58,560 bases of DNA from an uncultured Chloroflexota bacterium (GTDB lineage Bacteria > Chloroflexota > Dehalococcoidia > Lucifugimonadales > UBA826): positions 1-58,560 of the forward strand of contig CAJWPE010000004.1 of NCBI GenBank assembly GCA_913045625.1, written 5' to 3'. The position numbers and the translations under genes were made by a program. The notes under the pieces are model-generated. The model saw nothing but the letters and a program-made list of their open reading frames with translations, had not been told where the DNA came from and searched no databases. This document shows, piece by piece, positions 46,094-54,945 of this stretch. Numbering within the stretch: the first letter of the stretch is position 1; every line of letters begins with the position of its first letter.

Positions 46094-47317
46094 TTATTTC
46101 AGTATTTCTCTAACATATAATTCATTTATATGTTTTTCTTCTAATCCTAGTAAATTGTTCAATATCTGATCCGTATCTTCACCAATCAATGGTGCTCTTT
46201 TGAAAATTGGTTCAGTATTCGAAATATTTATGGTTTCCTTGTGAACTGTGATGGTGTCGACTTCAGGATGAGAAAACTCGTGAACGTGACTTTCTGCGAA
46301 TCCAGGATCATTCTCTAGTAAATCTTTTGTGGTTTGTATCACACCTGCTGGAATACCATTGGATTGTAACAATTTCATTAAAGGATATTCCTGTTGGTTT
46401 TTAGTCCAATTTTGAATGTGTTTATGGATTTCTGATTCAGATTTTTTGCGTCCTTCAAAGGTTTCAAAGTCTGGATTGTTTGCCAAAATTGGATTGTTCA
46501 TTAAGTTAATTAATTGATGCCATTCTTTGTTATTTGTAATTGTGATAGCAATCCACCTGTCATTTCCTTCACAAGGGAAAACCCCATGAGGTGACATACT
46601 ATTTGATGAATTCCCAGGTCGTTCTGGCACAATTTTATTAGCCGTGTATTCTAAAAAATTTGTCCCTAATAATGAGGCAGTAGATTCAGTTTGAGAAAGG
46701 TCTATAAATTGACCTTCTCCAGTATGGTTTCTATGTCTAATTGCAGCTAATATTGCTAATGCAGCATGATTGGGATTACCTGAAAAATCTGGGTAAAGTG
46801 ATCCAGTTCCCACTGGAGGACGCTCAGGAAACCCAGTAATACCACTGATGCCAGCGCCAGCAATAATGTTAATTCCATTTCCTCCATATTCTTTATGAGG
46901 GCCATCACTTCCAGATGTTGGCATACTAATTAAAATAACGTCGGGTTTGATTTTTTTTAAGTTTTCGTAATCTAGTCCCCATTTGCCCATCCTATCTCCT
47001 CGGAAATTATTTGAGACTACGTCACTTATCTGTATTATTTGCTTAGCTAATTCAAGCCCCTCATCGGTACCTAAATTTAATGTAATGCTCCTTTTGGAAG
47101 TATTGATATCGTTGAAAACTCCAGCTACATTTGGACTTTCTTCTTTGAATGGTCTAGCTCCTACAACTCTAATTTCGTCGATTCTAGCTGTAGATTCAAT
47201 CCTGATCACGTCTGCCCCAAAATTACCAAAAACTCTTGTAGCTAGTGGTCCTGCTATCATCCACCCGAAATCTGCAATTCTGATTCCTGATAAAGGTAGT
47301 TGTGGTTGATTATTCAT
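46094..47317 (-). CDS. Class III (CaiB/BaiF) CoA-transferase, catalytic type
   Basis: This 407-aa protein has the family N-terminus RIADFGWMIAGPLATR, the SKRSITLNL segment and the catalytic Asp177 in GSLYPDFSGNPNHAALA, followed by HRNHTGEGQFIDLSQ. It should transfer CoA to or from a carboxylic acid. It is the last gene of the operon carboxylase, divergent CoA-transferase, this gene, with gaps of 6 and 12 bp. Together with the divergent partner it may form a heteromeric enzyme, as known for benzylsuccinate CoA-transferase (BbsEF). Confidence 0.85.
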   Translation of the reverse strand: MNNQPQLPLSGIRIADFGWMIAGPLATRVFGNFGADVIRIESTARIDEIRVVGARPFKEESPNVAGVFNDINTSKRSITLNLGTDEGLELAKQIIQISDVVSNNFRGDRMGKWGLDYENLKKIKPDVILISMPTSGSDGPHKEYGGNGINIIAGAGISGITGFPERPPVGTGSLYPDFSGNPNHAALAILAAIRHRNHTGEGQFIDLSQTESTASLLGTNFLEYTANKIVPERPGNSSNSMSPHGVFPCEGNDRWIAITITNNKEWHQLINLMNNPILANNPDFETFEGRKKSESEIHKHIQNWTKNQQEYPLMKLLQSNGIPAGVIQTTKDLLENDPGFAESHVHEFSHPEVDTITVHKETINISNTEPIFKRAPLIGEDTDQILNNLLGLEEKHINELYVREILK

Positions 47318-47329
47318 AGAAAATCCTTT

Positions 47330-48541
47330 CTATTGATTTAGCCATTCGTTTAAAATTTGCTGAGTATTTTCTCCAACTTTGGGGGCTGGAGATTTAATTT
47401 TCCATGGAGTTTTTTTCATTTGATATGGAGCTCCAGGATAAGTGATTTCTGTGTTTAGATCTTGATGAAACACTTTTTCGAAATACCCTCTATAAATTAA
47501 TTGTTCATCTTCAGTTAAATCTTTCACTGAATTGATTGGAAGCACCAAAATTTTTAATTTTTGAGCCGAATGATATATTTCTTGTTTTGTTAATTTTGCA
47601 CAATGAGATTTCATAACGTCATTAATGTGGTTTTGAAAAAGGTTTCTAGTTTCATGATTTTCAAATTTAGGATCATCTAAATCTTGTTGAGAATCGTAAT
47701 CTGATAACCATTTGACATAATTTTTCCAAGCGCCAGGTGGAGCTAAATGAGCAGCATGTGCTACCCACCCATCTTTACTTTCGTATAGGACTCTTGGGAA
47801 ATTTCTATCTTCATCATATGAAGGCCCTTGGTCACTAAATGGGTGGTTAAGTCCGTTTCTGCCTCTGTTGATTCCATGCCAAGTGTAATAATTGAAATTC
47901 GCTGTTTGTAATGTTGACATAGATGCACATTCTTGGATGGATACTGATACATCTTTGCCAGTTCCTGTTAATTCACGTTCTAATACAGAAATCATAGTTC
48001 CTATTGCTGCATTGAGTGATGCCATATGATAGGCCTGTTCTCCTCCCATTTGATTGGGCGGGTCTTCTGGAAATCCTGTAATTGACATTAACCCACTCAT
48101 TGCTAGTACTGTCATATCAGTATATTTATATGAAGAATATTCGCTATTGTCAGGGAACCCTGTAATTCTCGTATGGACTATATGTGGATTGAGTGCTCTA
48201 ACGTTTTCCATAGAAAGATTTAAACTGTTCGCCTCTTGATGAGTTAATGTGTCGATGAATACGTCTGCATGTTTAATTAACGAATTGAGAGTTTCTTTAT
48301 CTTTAGGATTAGAAATATTTAATGCAACACTTTTTTTGTTTGTATGGAAATGCCATCTATATAGGCTGTAATTAGGATCTTTTATATCATTGTAGTAAGG
48401 CCCTAGGTTGTTAAATAGCTCATCTGATGGGTTTTCAACTATTACTACTTCAGCACCTAAATCAGCTAAAAGTTTAGAGCAATAAAACCCTGCGGGTCCT
48501 GAAAAGTCTAAAATTTTAATTCCTGATAAAGATTGATTCAT
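47330..48541 (-). CDS. Class III CoA-transferase homologue lacking the catalytic Asp
   Basis: This 403-aa protein keeps the fold markers (ILDFSGPAGFYCSKLLADLGAE over residues 10-31, GLMSITGFPEDPP and ELTGTGKDVSVSIQE). In the catalytic segment, residues 165-175 read MGGEQAYHMAS. Aligned with the neighbour's GSLYPDFSG, no Asp is present. It is therefore probably a non-catalytic partner subunit of the next gene's product. It sits between the single-chain carboxylase and the catalytic CoA-transferase. Confidence 0.75.
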   Translation of the reverse strand: MNQSLSGIKILDFSGPAGFYCSKLLADLGAEVVIVENPSDELFNNLGPYYNDIKDPNYSLYRWHFHTNKKSVALNISNPKDKETLNSLIKHADVFIDTLTHQEANSLNLSMENVRALNPHIVHTRITGFPDNSEYSSYKYTDMTVLAMSGLMSITGFPEDPPNQMGGEQAYHMASLNAAIGTMISVLERELTGTGKDVSVSIQECASMSTLQTANFNYYTWHGINRGRNGLNHPFSDQGPSYDEDRNFPRVLYESKDGWVAHAAHLAPPGAWKNYVKWLSDYDSQQDLDDPKFENHETRNLFQNHINDVMKSHCAKLTKQEIYHSAQKLKILVLPINSVKDLTEDEQLIYRGYFEKVFHQDLNTEITYPGAPYQMKKTPWKIKSPAPKVGENTQQILNEWLNQ

Positions 48542-48547
48542 TGTGAA

Positions 48548-51500
48548 CTACCAAGTATCGATATATGAACGTTTTTTTTCGGTTCTTAATGGAGTTGGAG
48601 GTAAGCTTCTTAGTCCAGCAGATAACCATTTTCTTGTGTCAGCTGGGTCTATAACATCATCAATACCAAAAAGAGATCCGGCATTAATCGCCTTAGCACG
48701 TTCATAACTGGTTTCAACCATTTCTTCATAGAAATTAATTCTTTCTTCAGCAGTTTCCATAGCCTCCATTTCTCTGCGATACCCTAGCTTGACTGCGCCT
48801 TCTATAGCCATTCCCGCGAATTCAGCTGTAGGCCAGGCTATGGTGAAGAATGGGACCATTGAGCCCCCTCCACACATCGCTTGAACTCCTAAACCGTATG
48901 CTTTTCTGACAATGATTCCAAACATGGGAACTGATAAATTAGCTCCTGTGTTAAATAGTCTGCCACAATGTCTAACTAAGGCAGTTTTTTCCACTTCAGG
49001 TCCAACCATAATTCCTGGGCAATCCATTAGGCTTATAATTGGAAGATCAAATGCATCGCAGAGTTGTAAAAATCTGGCTGCTTTATCTGATCCATCACTA
49101 TCTATAGCTCCAGCTAGATGATGAGGATTATTAGCAATTAACCCCATAGGTTTGCCTTCAATTCTTACAAAAGCAGTGAAAATTCCAACCCCAAAATCCT
49201 TTCTGATTTCAAGTACCGAATCTTTGTCAGCAATTGTCTCAATGACGTCTCTCATGTTGTAAATTTGCTTTCGGTTTTCGGGAACTATATGCCTTAATTC
49301 TCTTTGGTCGTTTTCTTCCCAATTATCTACAGGCCCTTGGAAGTAGGATAAATATTTTTTAGCCATTTCCACAGCTTCCTCTTCGTCTTTGACTAAAATA
49401 TCGACAACTCCATTAGGAACTTGAAATGATAATGGCCCCACTTCTTCAGGTGTGTAAACTCCTATTCCTCCAGCTTCAATCATTGCTGGACCACCCATCG
49501 CTATAGTTGTATCTTCAGTAGCTATAATGACATCACAACATGCTATTAAGGCTGTATTACCTGCAAAACATCTTCCTGAAACAACTCCTACCATAGGTAC
49601 TAATCCGCTTAGTTGAGACCAAGTGGTGAAAGTTGTAGTGTCCATTCCTATACCGAATCCATCATCTCCAGGCCTTCCTCCTCCTCCTTCGCCAAACAGA
49701 ACTATTGGTAACCTAAATCTTTTTGCTAACTCGTAAATTCTGTCTTGTTTGTAATGGTTCTTTTTCCCTTGTGTTCCGGCAAAAACTGTGTAGTCATAAG
49801 AAACCGCTAACACTCTTGATTGTTCACTTGAAGAAAACAAGTCAGCGTTAACTGTTCCCATTCCACCGATTAAGCCGTCAGCTGGAGAGTTTTCTCTTAG
49901 CCATTCATCACTTCTTCTGGATTTTTGATTAGCAACTACTAATGGGCCTATCTCAACAAAACTGTCTTCATCACAGAAGTGGTAAATGTTTTCTCTCGCG
50001 GTTCTTTGATTTTTATTCCTTCTTCTTTCAACAGCTTTAGGTCTGTTTTCGTCTAATGTAAAAGATTTTCTTTGATTCAGTTCATCTAGATCATTTCTTA
50101 TATAGTCTAAGTCTATTTTTTCTACTACAGAATCTGATTTAGATGAAACCTCAGATTCTTCAATAAAGAATAAAGTTGACCCTTCTCTAACAGTATCGCC
50201 TTCATTCATTGGAATCTGTCTGATAATCCCACTGATTTCTGATGAAATGGTATGTTCCATTTTCATAGCTTCCATTACTAAGAGAGGTTGTCCGGCTACA
50301 ATTTCGTCATTTTGAGAAATATTAATAGAAAGTATTGTTCCCTGTAATGGAGCTTTAACAGGTATGGTACCGTCAGGACCACTTTCTTCAATTTGTTCGT
50401 CTGAAGAATCACTATTATCTTGAGATTTTACATCCTGATCATATGCAAATAATGCCAGAGGATCTCTACTTGTTAAGTTTGCTCCGGCTAACCCGCTATC
50501 TCTTTGCTGAGAATCATTAGATTGATTTGATTCTTGAGTAGGGGCAAATTCTTTAGGAGCAAGATCAGTTAAGTGGTCGTCTATGAACTGAGTATAAAAA
50601 TTACCATTTATAAAGTCTTTGTGCTCTAAAATGTTTATATGAAATCCTATGTTAGTGTCTATTCCTGAGATTATGAATTCTTTTAAAGCTCGAATTGTTT
50701 TTCGTATAGAAACATTAAAATCATTTGATTTTGAGTGGACAATCAGCTTTGCTAATAGAGAATCAAAGGACAAGCCTGTTTCAAATCCAGAATAACAAAA
50801 CCCATCTGTTCGTATCCCTGGGCCACCTGGGGTTTGGTAGTCCGTAATAGTGCCTGTAGAAGGTTTGATTTGTCCTTCAGGAGAGATTGTTTCTCCGTTA
50901 ATTCTGATTTGAATTGCATACCCACTAGGAATGTGATCATCAGGATTGAGAATTCCTAATTGTTCTAAGGTTTGGCCTTCAGCTAGTTTGATTTGGGACT
51001 GAACTATGTCTATACCTGTTACTTCTTCAGTAACTGTGTGCTCAACTTGAAGCCTTGCATTTCCTTCAATAAATGCAAACGAATCAAATTCGTTATTTTT
51101 TGATGGGTACACTAAAAATTCGAATGTTCCTAGATTAGAATAGTTTACAGACTTTGCAAGTGTCATTGCTGAATCTATAATTTTTTTTCTTAGGCTATCT
51201 TTTAAAAATGGGGCTGGGGCAATTTCTACAATTTTTTGATATCGTCTTTGAATGCTGCATTCTCTTTCTCCTAAATTTGTAACAGATCCATTTAGGTCTC
51301 CAAGAATTTGGACTTCAATGTGTCTAGCTTTTGGAAGGAATTGTTCAACATAAAGATCAGGGTTACCGAAGCTTCTGTTTGCCTCTGACTGACATCTTTT
51401 GAATAATCTATCTAAATCATCTATGTCAGTTACAGCTCTAGTTCCTCGACCTCCACCTCCTGCGATTGCTTTTAGCATAATTCCAGAAGATTCTCCAAGA

Positions 51501-51946
51501 CTGTTGAAAAATTCTCTAGCTTCTTCCAATGTGGTTGCAGAGTAAAGTCCTTTTAATATCGGTACATTTGCATTATCTGCTGCTTTTCTTGCTGTTCCTT
51601 TATCTCCAAATAGTTTTAACATTTCTACAGATGGGCCTATGAAAATCATATTTGCTTCTATACATTTTTGAGCAAAATCTGAATTTTCAGCTAAAAATCC
51701 GTAGCCTGGATGGACCGCATTACAGTTAGATAGTTGAGCTAGTTCGATGATTCTGTCCATATCAAGATAAGCAGGCACTCCCGCTTGGTTTAAGCTAAGA
51801 GATTCGTCTGAAACTTTAGTATGAAGAGATTGAGAATCCTCGTCAGAGTAAATTGAGACTGTTTCTATACCTAAGTCTGAAGCTGCTCTACAAATTCTTA
51901 TAGCGATTTCGCCTCTATTAGCGATTAATATTTTTTTTATTTCCAT
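48548..51946 (-). CDS. Single-chain biotin-dependent acyl-CoA carboxylase
   Basis: This 1,132-aa fusion carries out both half-reactions of acyl-CoA carboxylation. Residues 1 to about 450 are biotin carboxylase (LIANRGEIAIRI, AIAGGGGRGTRAV, FIEGNARLQVEHTVTE). Residues 450-525 are a Ser/Asp/Gln-rich linker. About 526-596 are the biotin carrier, with Lys562 in EAMKMEH. From about 610 onward lies a carboxyltransferase of the AccD/PccB type (GEGGGGRPGD, GGGSMVPFF). The layout resembles single-chain long-chain acyl-CoA carboxylases such as the mycobacterial LCC. The acyl substrate is unknown. The next two genes encode CoA-transferases, which suggests a pathway that activates and then carboxylates an organic acid. 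Confidence 0.9.
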   Translation of the reverse strand: MEIKKILIANRGEIAIRICRAASDLGIETVSIYSDEDSQSLHTKVSDESLSLNQAGVPAYLDMDRIIELAQLSNCNAVHPGYGFLAENSDFAQKCIEANMIFIGPSVEMLKLFGDKGTARKAADNANVPILKGLYSATTLEEAREFFNSLGESSGIMLKAIAGGGGRGTRAVTDIDDLDRLFKRCQSEANRSFGNPDLYVEQFLPKARHIEVQILGDLNGSVTNLGERECSIQRRYQKIVEIAPAPFLKDSLRKKIIDSAMTLAKSVNYSNLGTFEFLVYPSKNNEFDSFAFIEGNARLQVEHTVTEEVTGIDIVQSQIKLAEGQTLEQLGILNPDDHIPSGYAIQIRINGETISPEGQIKPSTGTITDYQTPGGPGIRTDGFCYSGFETGLSFDSLLAKLIVHSKSNDFNVSIRKTIRALKEFIISGIDTNIGFHINILEHKDFINGNFYTQFIDDHLTDLAPKEFAPTQESNQSNDSQQRDSGLAGANLTSRDPLALFAYDQDVKSQDNSDSSDEQIEESGPDGTIPVKAPLQGTILSINISQNDEIVAGQPLLVMEAMKMEHTISSEISGIIRQIPMNEGDTVREGSTLFFIEESEVSSKSDSVVEKIDLDYIRNDLDELNQRKSFTLDENRPKAVERRRNKNQRTARENIYHFCDEDSFVEIGPLVVANQKSRRSDEWLRENSPADGLIGGMGTVNADLFSSSEQSRVLAVSYDYTVFAGTQGKKNHYKQDRIYELAKRFRLPIVLFGEGGGGRPGDDGFGIGMDTTTFTTWSQLSGLVPMVGVVSGRCFAGNTALIACCDVIIATEDTTIAMGGPAMIEAGGIGVYTPEEVGPLSFQVPNGVVDILVKDEEEAVEMAKKYLSYFQGPVDNWEENDQRELRHIVPENRKQIYNMRDVIETIADKDSVLEIRKDFGVGIFTAFVRIEGKPMGLIANNPHHLAGAIDSDGSDKAARFLQLCDAFDLPIISLMDCPGIMVGPEVEKTALVRHCGRLFNTGANLSVPMFGIIVRKAYGLGVQAMCGGGSMVPFFTIAWPTAEFAGMAIEGAVKLGYRREMEAMETAEERINFYEEMVETSYERAKAINAGSLFGIDDVIDPADTRKWLSAGLRSLPPTPLRTEKKRSYIDTW

Positions 51947-52114
51947 TTTATTCCCATAATTAATAAGATATTTTAAATGAAATTACTTTATAAATATTAA
52001 CTAGTCAAGTGTGTAACATTGTGCCTGATAATTTGCGATTAATATTTTTTTAATCTATATGAAAAACTTTTGTTACATTTGATATTTATATTTAAAGAAA
52101 TCGATATTAATTGT

Positions 52115-52144
52115 TTGACATTACAATAGTACTGCTATTACTAT
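52115..52144 (+). promoter_or_regulatory. Candidate upstream promoter in the 51947-52344 gap
   Basis: TTGACA at 52115-52120 and TACTAT at 52139-52144 are 18 bp apart on the plus strand, about 200 nt before ATG 52345. A second, nearer promoter is listed separately. The gap also holds a minus-strand TTGACT (52008-52003) that might serve the carboxylase gene, with a poor -10. No further gene is seen in this 398-bp gap. Confidence 0.5.
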
Positions 52145-52191
52145 TTGGGAATGGTTCTCATTTATGACTGTTTATGGGAGCCTGTTTAATG

Positions 52192-52240
52192 TTTGCTATA
52201 GTGCACAAGTGTTGACACTTTTTTGCGGGTATTACACAAT
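52192..52240 (+). promoter_or_regulatory. Promoter of zinc-ribbon gene 52345, same layout as the rhodopsin operon promoter
   Basis: TTTGCTATA (52192-52200) is followed by an imperfect dyad AAGTGTTGACACTT (52207-52220) that covers a TTGACA -35 (52212-52217). A 17-bp spacer and CACAAT (52235-52240) follow. The same order of elements, with the same 17-bp spacer and the same non-consensus -10, occurs on the minus strand at 56867-56821. The shared downstream TTTTATC adds to the match. Confidence 0.6.
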
Positions 52241-52344
52241 GATTTTATCTTTTTAAATAGAGGTTGAGTAATTAAAGTTATACTATGCTAAGTTTTTTGA
52301 TTAGAGTATACTTTTTTCTTGTAAATGCTGAAAATGGAGTGAAA

Positions 52345-52719
52345 ATGGAATCGAGTTGTCTACATTGTAATGGTAGATTAATTAGAAGATTAGATGAAAT
52401 AGCTTGTCTAAGATGCGGAAGAATTAAGTACGTTTCTGCGCAAAACACTAATTCAGAAATAGCCAAAAAATTAAAGAATGAATGGGTTTTAGGCATAAAC
52501 AAAGATGTGTTTCAAGTTGAATACGAGGTAGTGCATAATGAAGAAGGTAAGGTTATTCCTGTGAAAGGTGTATATTCATCTCAACCATATGCCTCCTGCG
52601 TAAAGATTTCTGGGCCAACTAAAATTCTACGTATGACTGTTGCACGAGAAAGGTTGAGGAAAAATTTTTATCAATCAACAGGGCTTAGGTTAAAGGATCT
52701 GGAAGAAGCTATCATTTAG
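52345..52719 (+). CDS. Zinc-ribbon protein of unknown function
   Basis: This 124-aa protein begins with a zinc ribbon (CLHCNGR then CLRCGR, two CxxC pairs about 15 residues apart). A C-terminal domain of about 90 residues follows, rich in charged residues and ending in a helix (ARERLRKNFYQSTGLRLKDL). I do not recognise the family. The ATG at 52345 has TGGAG at 52335-52339, a better fit than the in-frame ATG at 52285. It may bind nucleic acid. Its promoter resembles that of the rhodopsin operon, whose first gene also encodes a small zinc ribbon. The stop overlaps the convergent SDR gene. Confidence 0.6.
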   Translation: MESSCLHCNGRLIRRLDEIACLRCGRIKYVSAQNTNSEIAKKLKNEWVLGINKDVFQVEYEVVHNEEGKVIPVKGVYSSQPYASCVKISGPTKILRMTVARERLRKNFYQSTGLRLKDLEEAII

Positions 52720-54158
52720 TTTTTTGGGATTTTTTGAGAAATCCTTTTGAGCATTCCTTGGAATATTATTTTGTGTAATGGTAATAGGCCAATCCAGTAA
52801 ATCCTTCCAAAAATTGAATTTGTATCAAATCCAGCTGTTTGGCTAAGAATGGTTCCTTCTTTATCCTCCCAAACTTCAAATTCTAACCATGCTTTTCCGG
52901 GTAATTTCATTTCTGCTTCTAGTCTGACAAATTGATTTTGTTTTGATTCTGAAATTCTCCACCAATCTAACGTATCACCAACAATAAATTGTTCTGAATT
53001 ACGTCTGGTCCTTCTTCTTAAACCTACTCCACCTACTGCTAGGTCCATCCAGCCTCTAATATTCCATAACAGGTCTGCAAAATACCAACCATTATCTCCT
53101 CCTATCTTATTGATAGGTTCAAATACTTTTAAAGGTTCAACATGAAGAGTTATTTGTCTAGTATCTATGTATTTATGTTTGTAATTTGTTTGATCGTTTA
53201 AATTGAATTCGCTGATTCCGGAGGAAATCGAATCGTACCATCTGGACTCAGGTTCAGAATGTTTATTTATGTCTGTATTAGTTCTGATTAGAGATTCTTT
53301 AATACCAATAGGTGTAATTTTGAATTCACTGATATTATCGTTGTTATCAATAATACTGTCTGATTTAAGGCTTTCTATTAATTTTTTCCCAACTCTTGCA
53401 TAAACAGGTGTTACTAATCCTAGCCATTTGCTGGATAAATTTGGTGTTAATACAGGAACTGAGATCATCAACCTTTTTTTACCTAAAATTTTCGCATATA
53501 TTGCCATTAATTCTTTATAGGTGACTTGATCAGGTCCACCTATTTGAACAACACAACTGTTATTATTTTTAAGTTTAATTGATTCAGTGAGGTAAGCAAT
53601 CACATCATCAATCCATATTGGTTGAGAAAGTGATGATACCCATTTAGGAGTAAGCATTATCGGTAATCTTTCTACCAAGTTTTTCATTATTTCATAAGAT
53701 AAGCTTCCTGAACCTATAATAATAGACGCTTGAATTTCAACACATTGAATCGCAGTTGATCTGAGAATTTGTCCAACTTCTTTTCTACTTTCTAAATGTG
53801 GGGATAAATTTTCAGAATTTGTACCCAGTCCACCTAAATAAATTATACGTTTGACATTTGATTTCTTGGCTTCATTTATGAAATTATTAGCACATAGTGC
53901 TTCCTTGAGTTGGAAATTATCCTTTGCTGTTAATGAATGCACTAGATAGTATGCAACTTCAATATCTTCAAAAATATGTTCTAAAGATTCCGTATTTAAT
54001 AAATTACCGTGAATAACTTCTAGTTTTTCTGAATTGAATCTTTCGTTTAAAGAATTGGGATTTCTGGCTAAACATCTGACTTCATGTCCTTCAGATAAAA
54101 GTTTATTTGTTAACCTTGAACCAACATATCCAGTTGCACCGCATATCAAAATTTTCAT
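52716..54158 (-). CDS. NAD(P)-binding SDR-like protein with C-terminal DUF2867-type domain
   Basis: This 480-aa protein starts with an atypical SDR/NmrA-like Rossmann domain (ILICGATGYVGSRLTNKLL, VHGN-like VIHGN, and the VAYYLVHSL segment), to about residue 290. The C-terminal 170 residues resemble DUF2867 (WYFADLLWNIRGWMDLAVGG, then the FIVGDTLDWWRI segment). Such two-domain proteins are oxidoreductases without known substrate. It lies downstream of the rhodopsin terminator on the same strand, with about 30 bp between hairpin and ATG, so it could receive read-through. Confidence 0.75.
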   Translation of the reverse strand: MKILICGATGYVGSRLTNKLLSEGHEVRCLARNPNSLNERFNSEKLEVIHGNLLNTESLEHIFEDIEVAYYLVHSLTAKDNFQLKEALCANNFINEAKKSNVKRIIYLGGLGTNSENLSPHLESRKEVGQILRSTAIQCVEIQASIIIGSGSLSYEIMKNLVERLPIMLTPKWVSSLSQPIWIDDVIAYLTESIKLKNNNSCVVQIGGPDQVTYKELMAIYAKILGKKRLMISVPVLTPNLSSKWLGLVTPVYARVGKKLIESLKSDSIIDNNDNISEFKITPIGIKESLIRTNTDINKHSEPESRWYDSISSGISEFNLNDQTNYKHKYIDTRQITLHVEPLKVFEPINKIGGDNGWYFADLLWNIRGWMDLAVGGVGLRRRTRRNSEQFIVGDTLDWWRISESKQNQFVRLEAEMKLPGKAWLEFEVWEDKEGTILSQTAGFDTNSIFGRIYWIGLLPLHKIIFQGMLKRISQKIPKN

Positions 54159-54183
54159 TGTAGTCTCTTGATTAAAATTAATA

Positions 54184-54222
54184 TAAAAGATCCGTTAATC
54201 TATCATCATAGATTAACGGATC
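54184..54222 (-). terminator. Terminator of the rhodopsin operon
   Basis: A perfect 14-bp stem (54189-54202 with 54209-54222, loop TCATCA on the plus strand) lies 16 bp after the rhodopsin stop. On the minus strand it is followed by TTTT at 54188-54185 and further T-rich sequence, a classical intrinsic terminator. Confidence 0.88.
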
Positions 54223-54237
54223 AAACTAAGAAAACGA

Positions 54238-54918
54238 TTAACTTTTTGCAGAATCTTTTTTGGCTGCATACCAAATTACTAAACCGAATGCAGTTTTGTT
54301 TACTAGATCCGCTAAATTATAAATTGCGTTCATTGCTTCGACTCCCTCTACGCCCAAATCTCCAAAATTACCTAGTACATAGCCAATCGGGTAAATTGCC
54401 CATCCTATTAGGACAATTAAACGAATTGTTTTAAATGCAAATTGACTTGATTCGTTTCCACTTTCAGAGTTTACTTTTCTAGCAGCTCCAAAGAAAATCA
54501 GGTAAATTACATATATCCATCCAATCATTCCAATTCCAAAACCAAGATATTTGTCTATGTCACCTGTTTCACCCAGGTAACCACCAATTAACATTACTAG
54601 TGAAGCTCCTAGTAATTGCCAAAAAAGATTTGCTTTAACTTTTGTTACTGCTGATAGGATTAAATAAAACTCGACAATTTGTAGTGGTACAGTTATAAAC
54701 CAATCAATGTATCTAAGATCTGTTGGACTTGTTCCTGTATCAATCCACACTCCTCTCATGTATAAATAGTGCCAAAAAGCTACTCCAGTAACTAATCCTG
54801 CTACTGTCACTGAAGTTTTCCATTTTTCACCAACATCAAATCTTTCTAGAAAGAAGAATACTGTTGAGGCTAGCATTGCTGCTGTAGCTATCCAAAAACT
54901 CATTGCAACTAAATCCAT
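54238..54918 (-). CDS. Proteorhodopsin, blue-tuned light-driven proton pump
   Basis: This 226-aa protein has seven transmembrane helices and binds retinal. Lys208 in DLVNKTAFG (helix G) is the Schiff-base lysine. Helix C reads RYIDWFITVPLQIVEFYLIL: Asp72, Thr76 and Glu83 match the proton acceptor (D97), T101 and proton donor (E108) of proteorhodopsin, the outward proton-pump pattern. Gln80 matches position 105, where Gln tunes absorption to blue. His50 matches H75. AGGAG precedes the ATG. No retinal synthesis gene is in this window. It is the last gene of a five-gene operon behind a DICT-domain protein. Confidence 0.95.
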   Translation of the reverse strand: MDLVAMSFWIATAAMLASTVFFFLERFDVGEKWKTSVTVAGLVTGVAFWHYLYMRGVWIDTGTSPTDLRYIDWFITVPLQIVEFYLILSAVTKVKANLFWQLLGASLVMLIGGYLGETGDIDKYLGFGIGMIGWIYVIYLIFFGAARKVNSESGNESSQFAFKTIRLIVLIGWAIYPIGYVLGNFGDLGVEGVEAMNAIYNLADLVNKTAFGLVIWYAAKKDSAKS

Positions 54919-54945
54919 TTAATTCTCCTAATATTTTTTACTTAT

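Noticed and set aside
52189-52215. Eight-codon upstream ORF (MFAIVHKC) with a GGGAG upstream
   Set aside because: It overlaps the promoter assigned to the zinc-ribbon gene, so it would not be on that transcript; it could matter only if the upstream promoter at 52115 is used.
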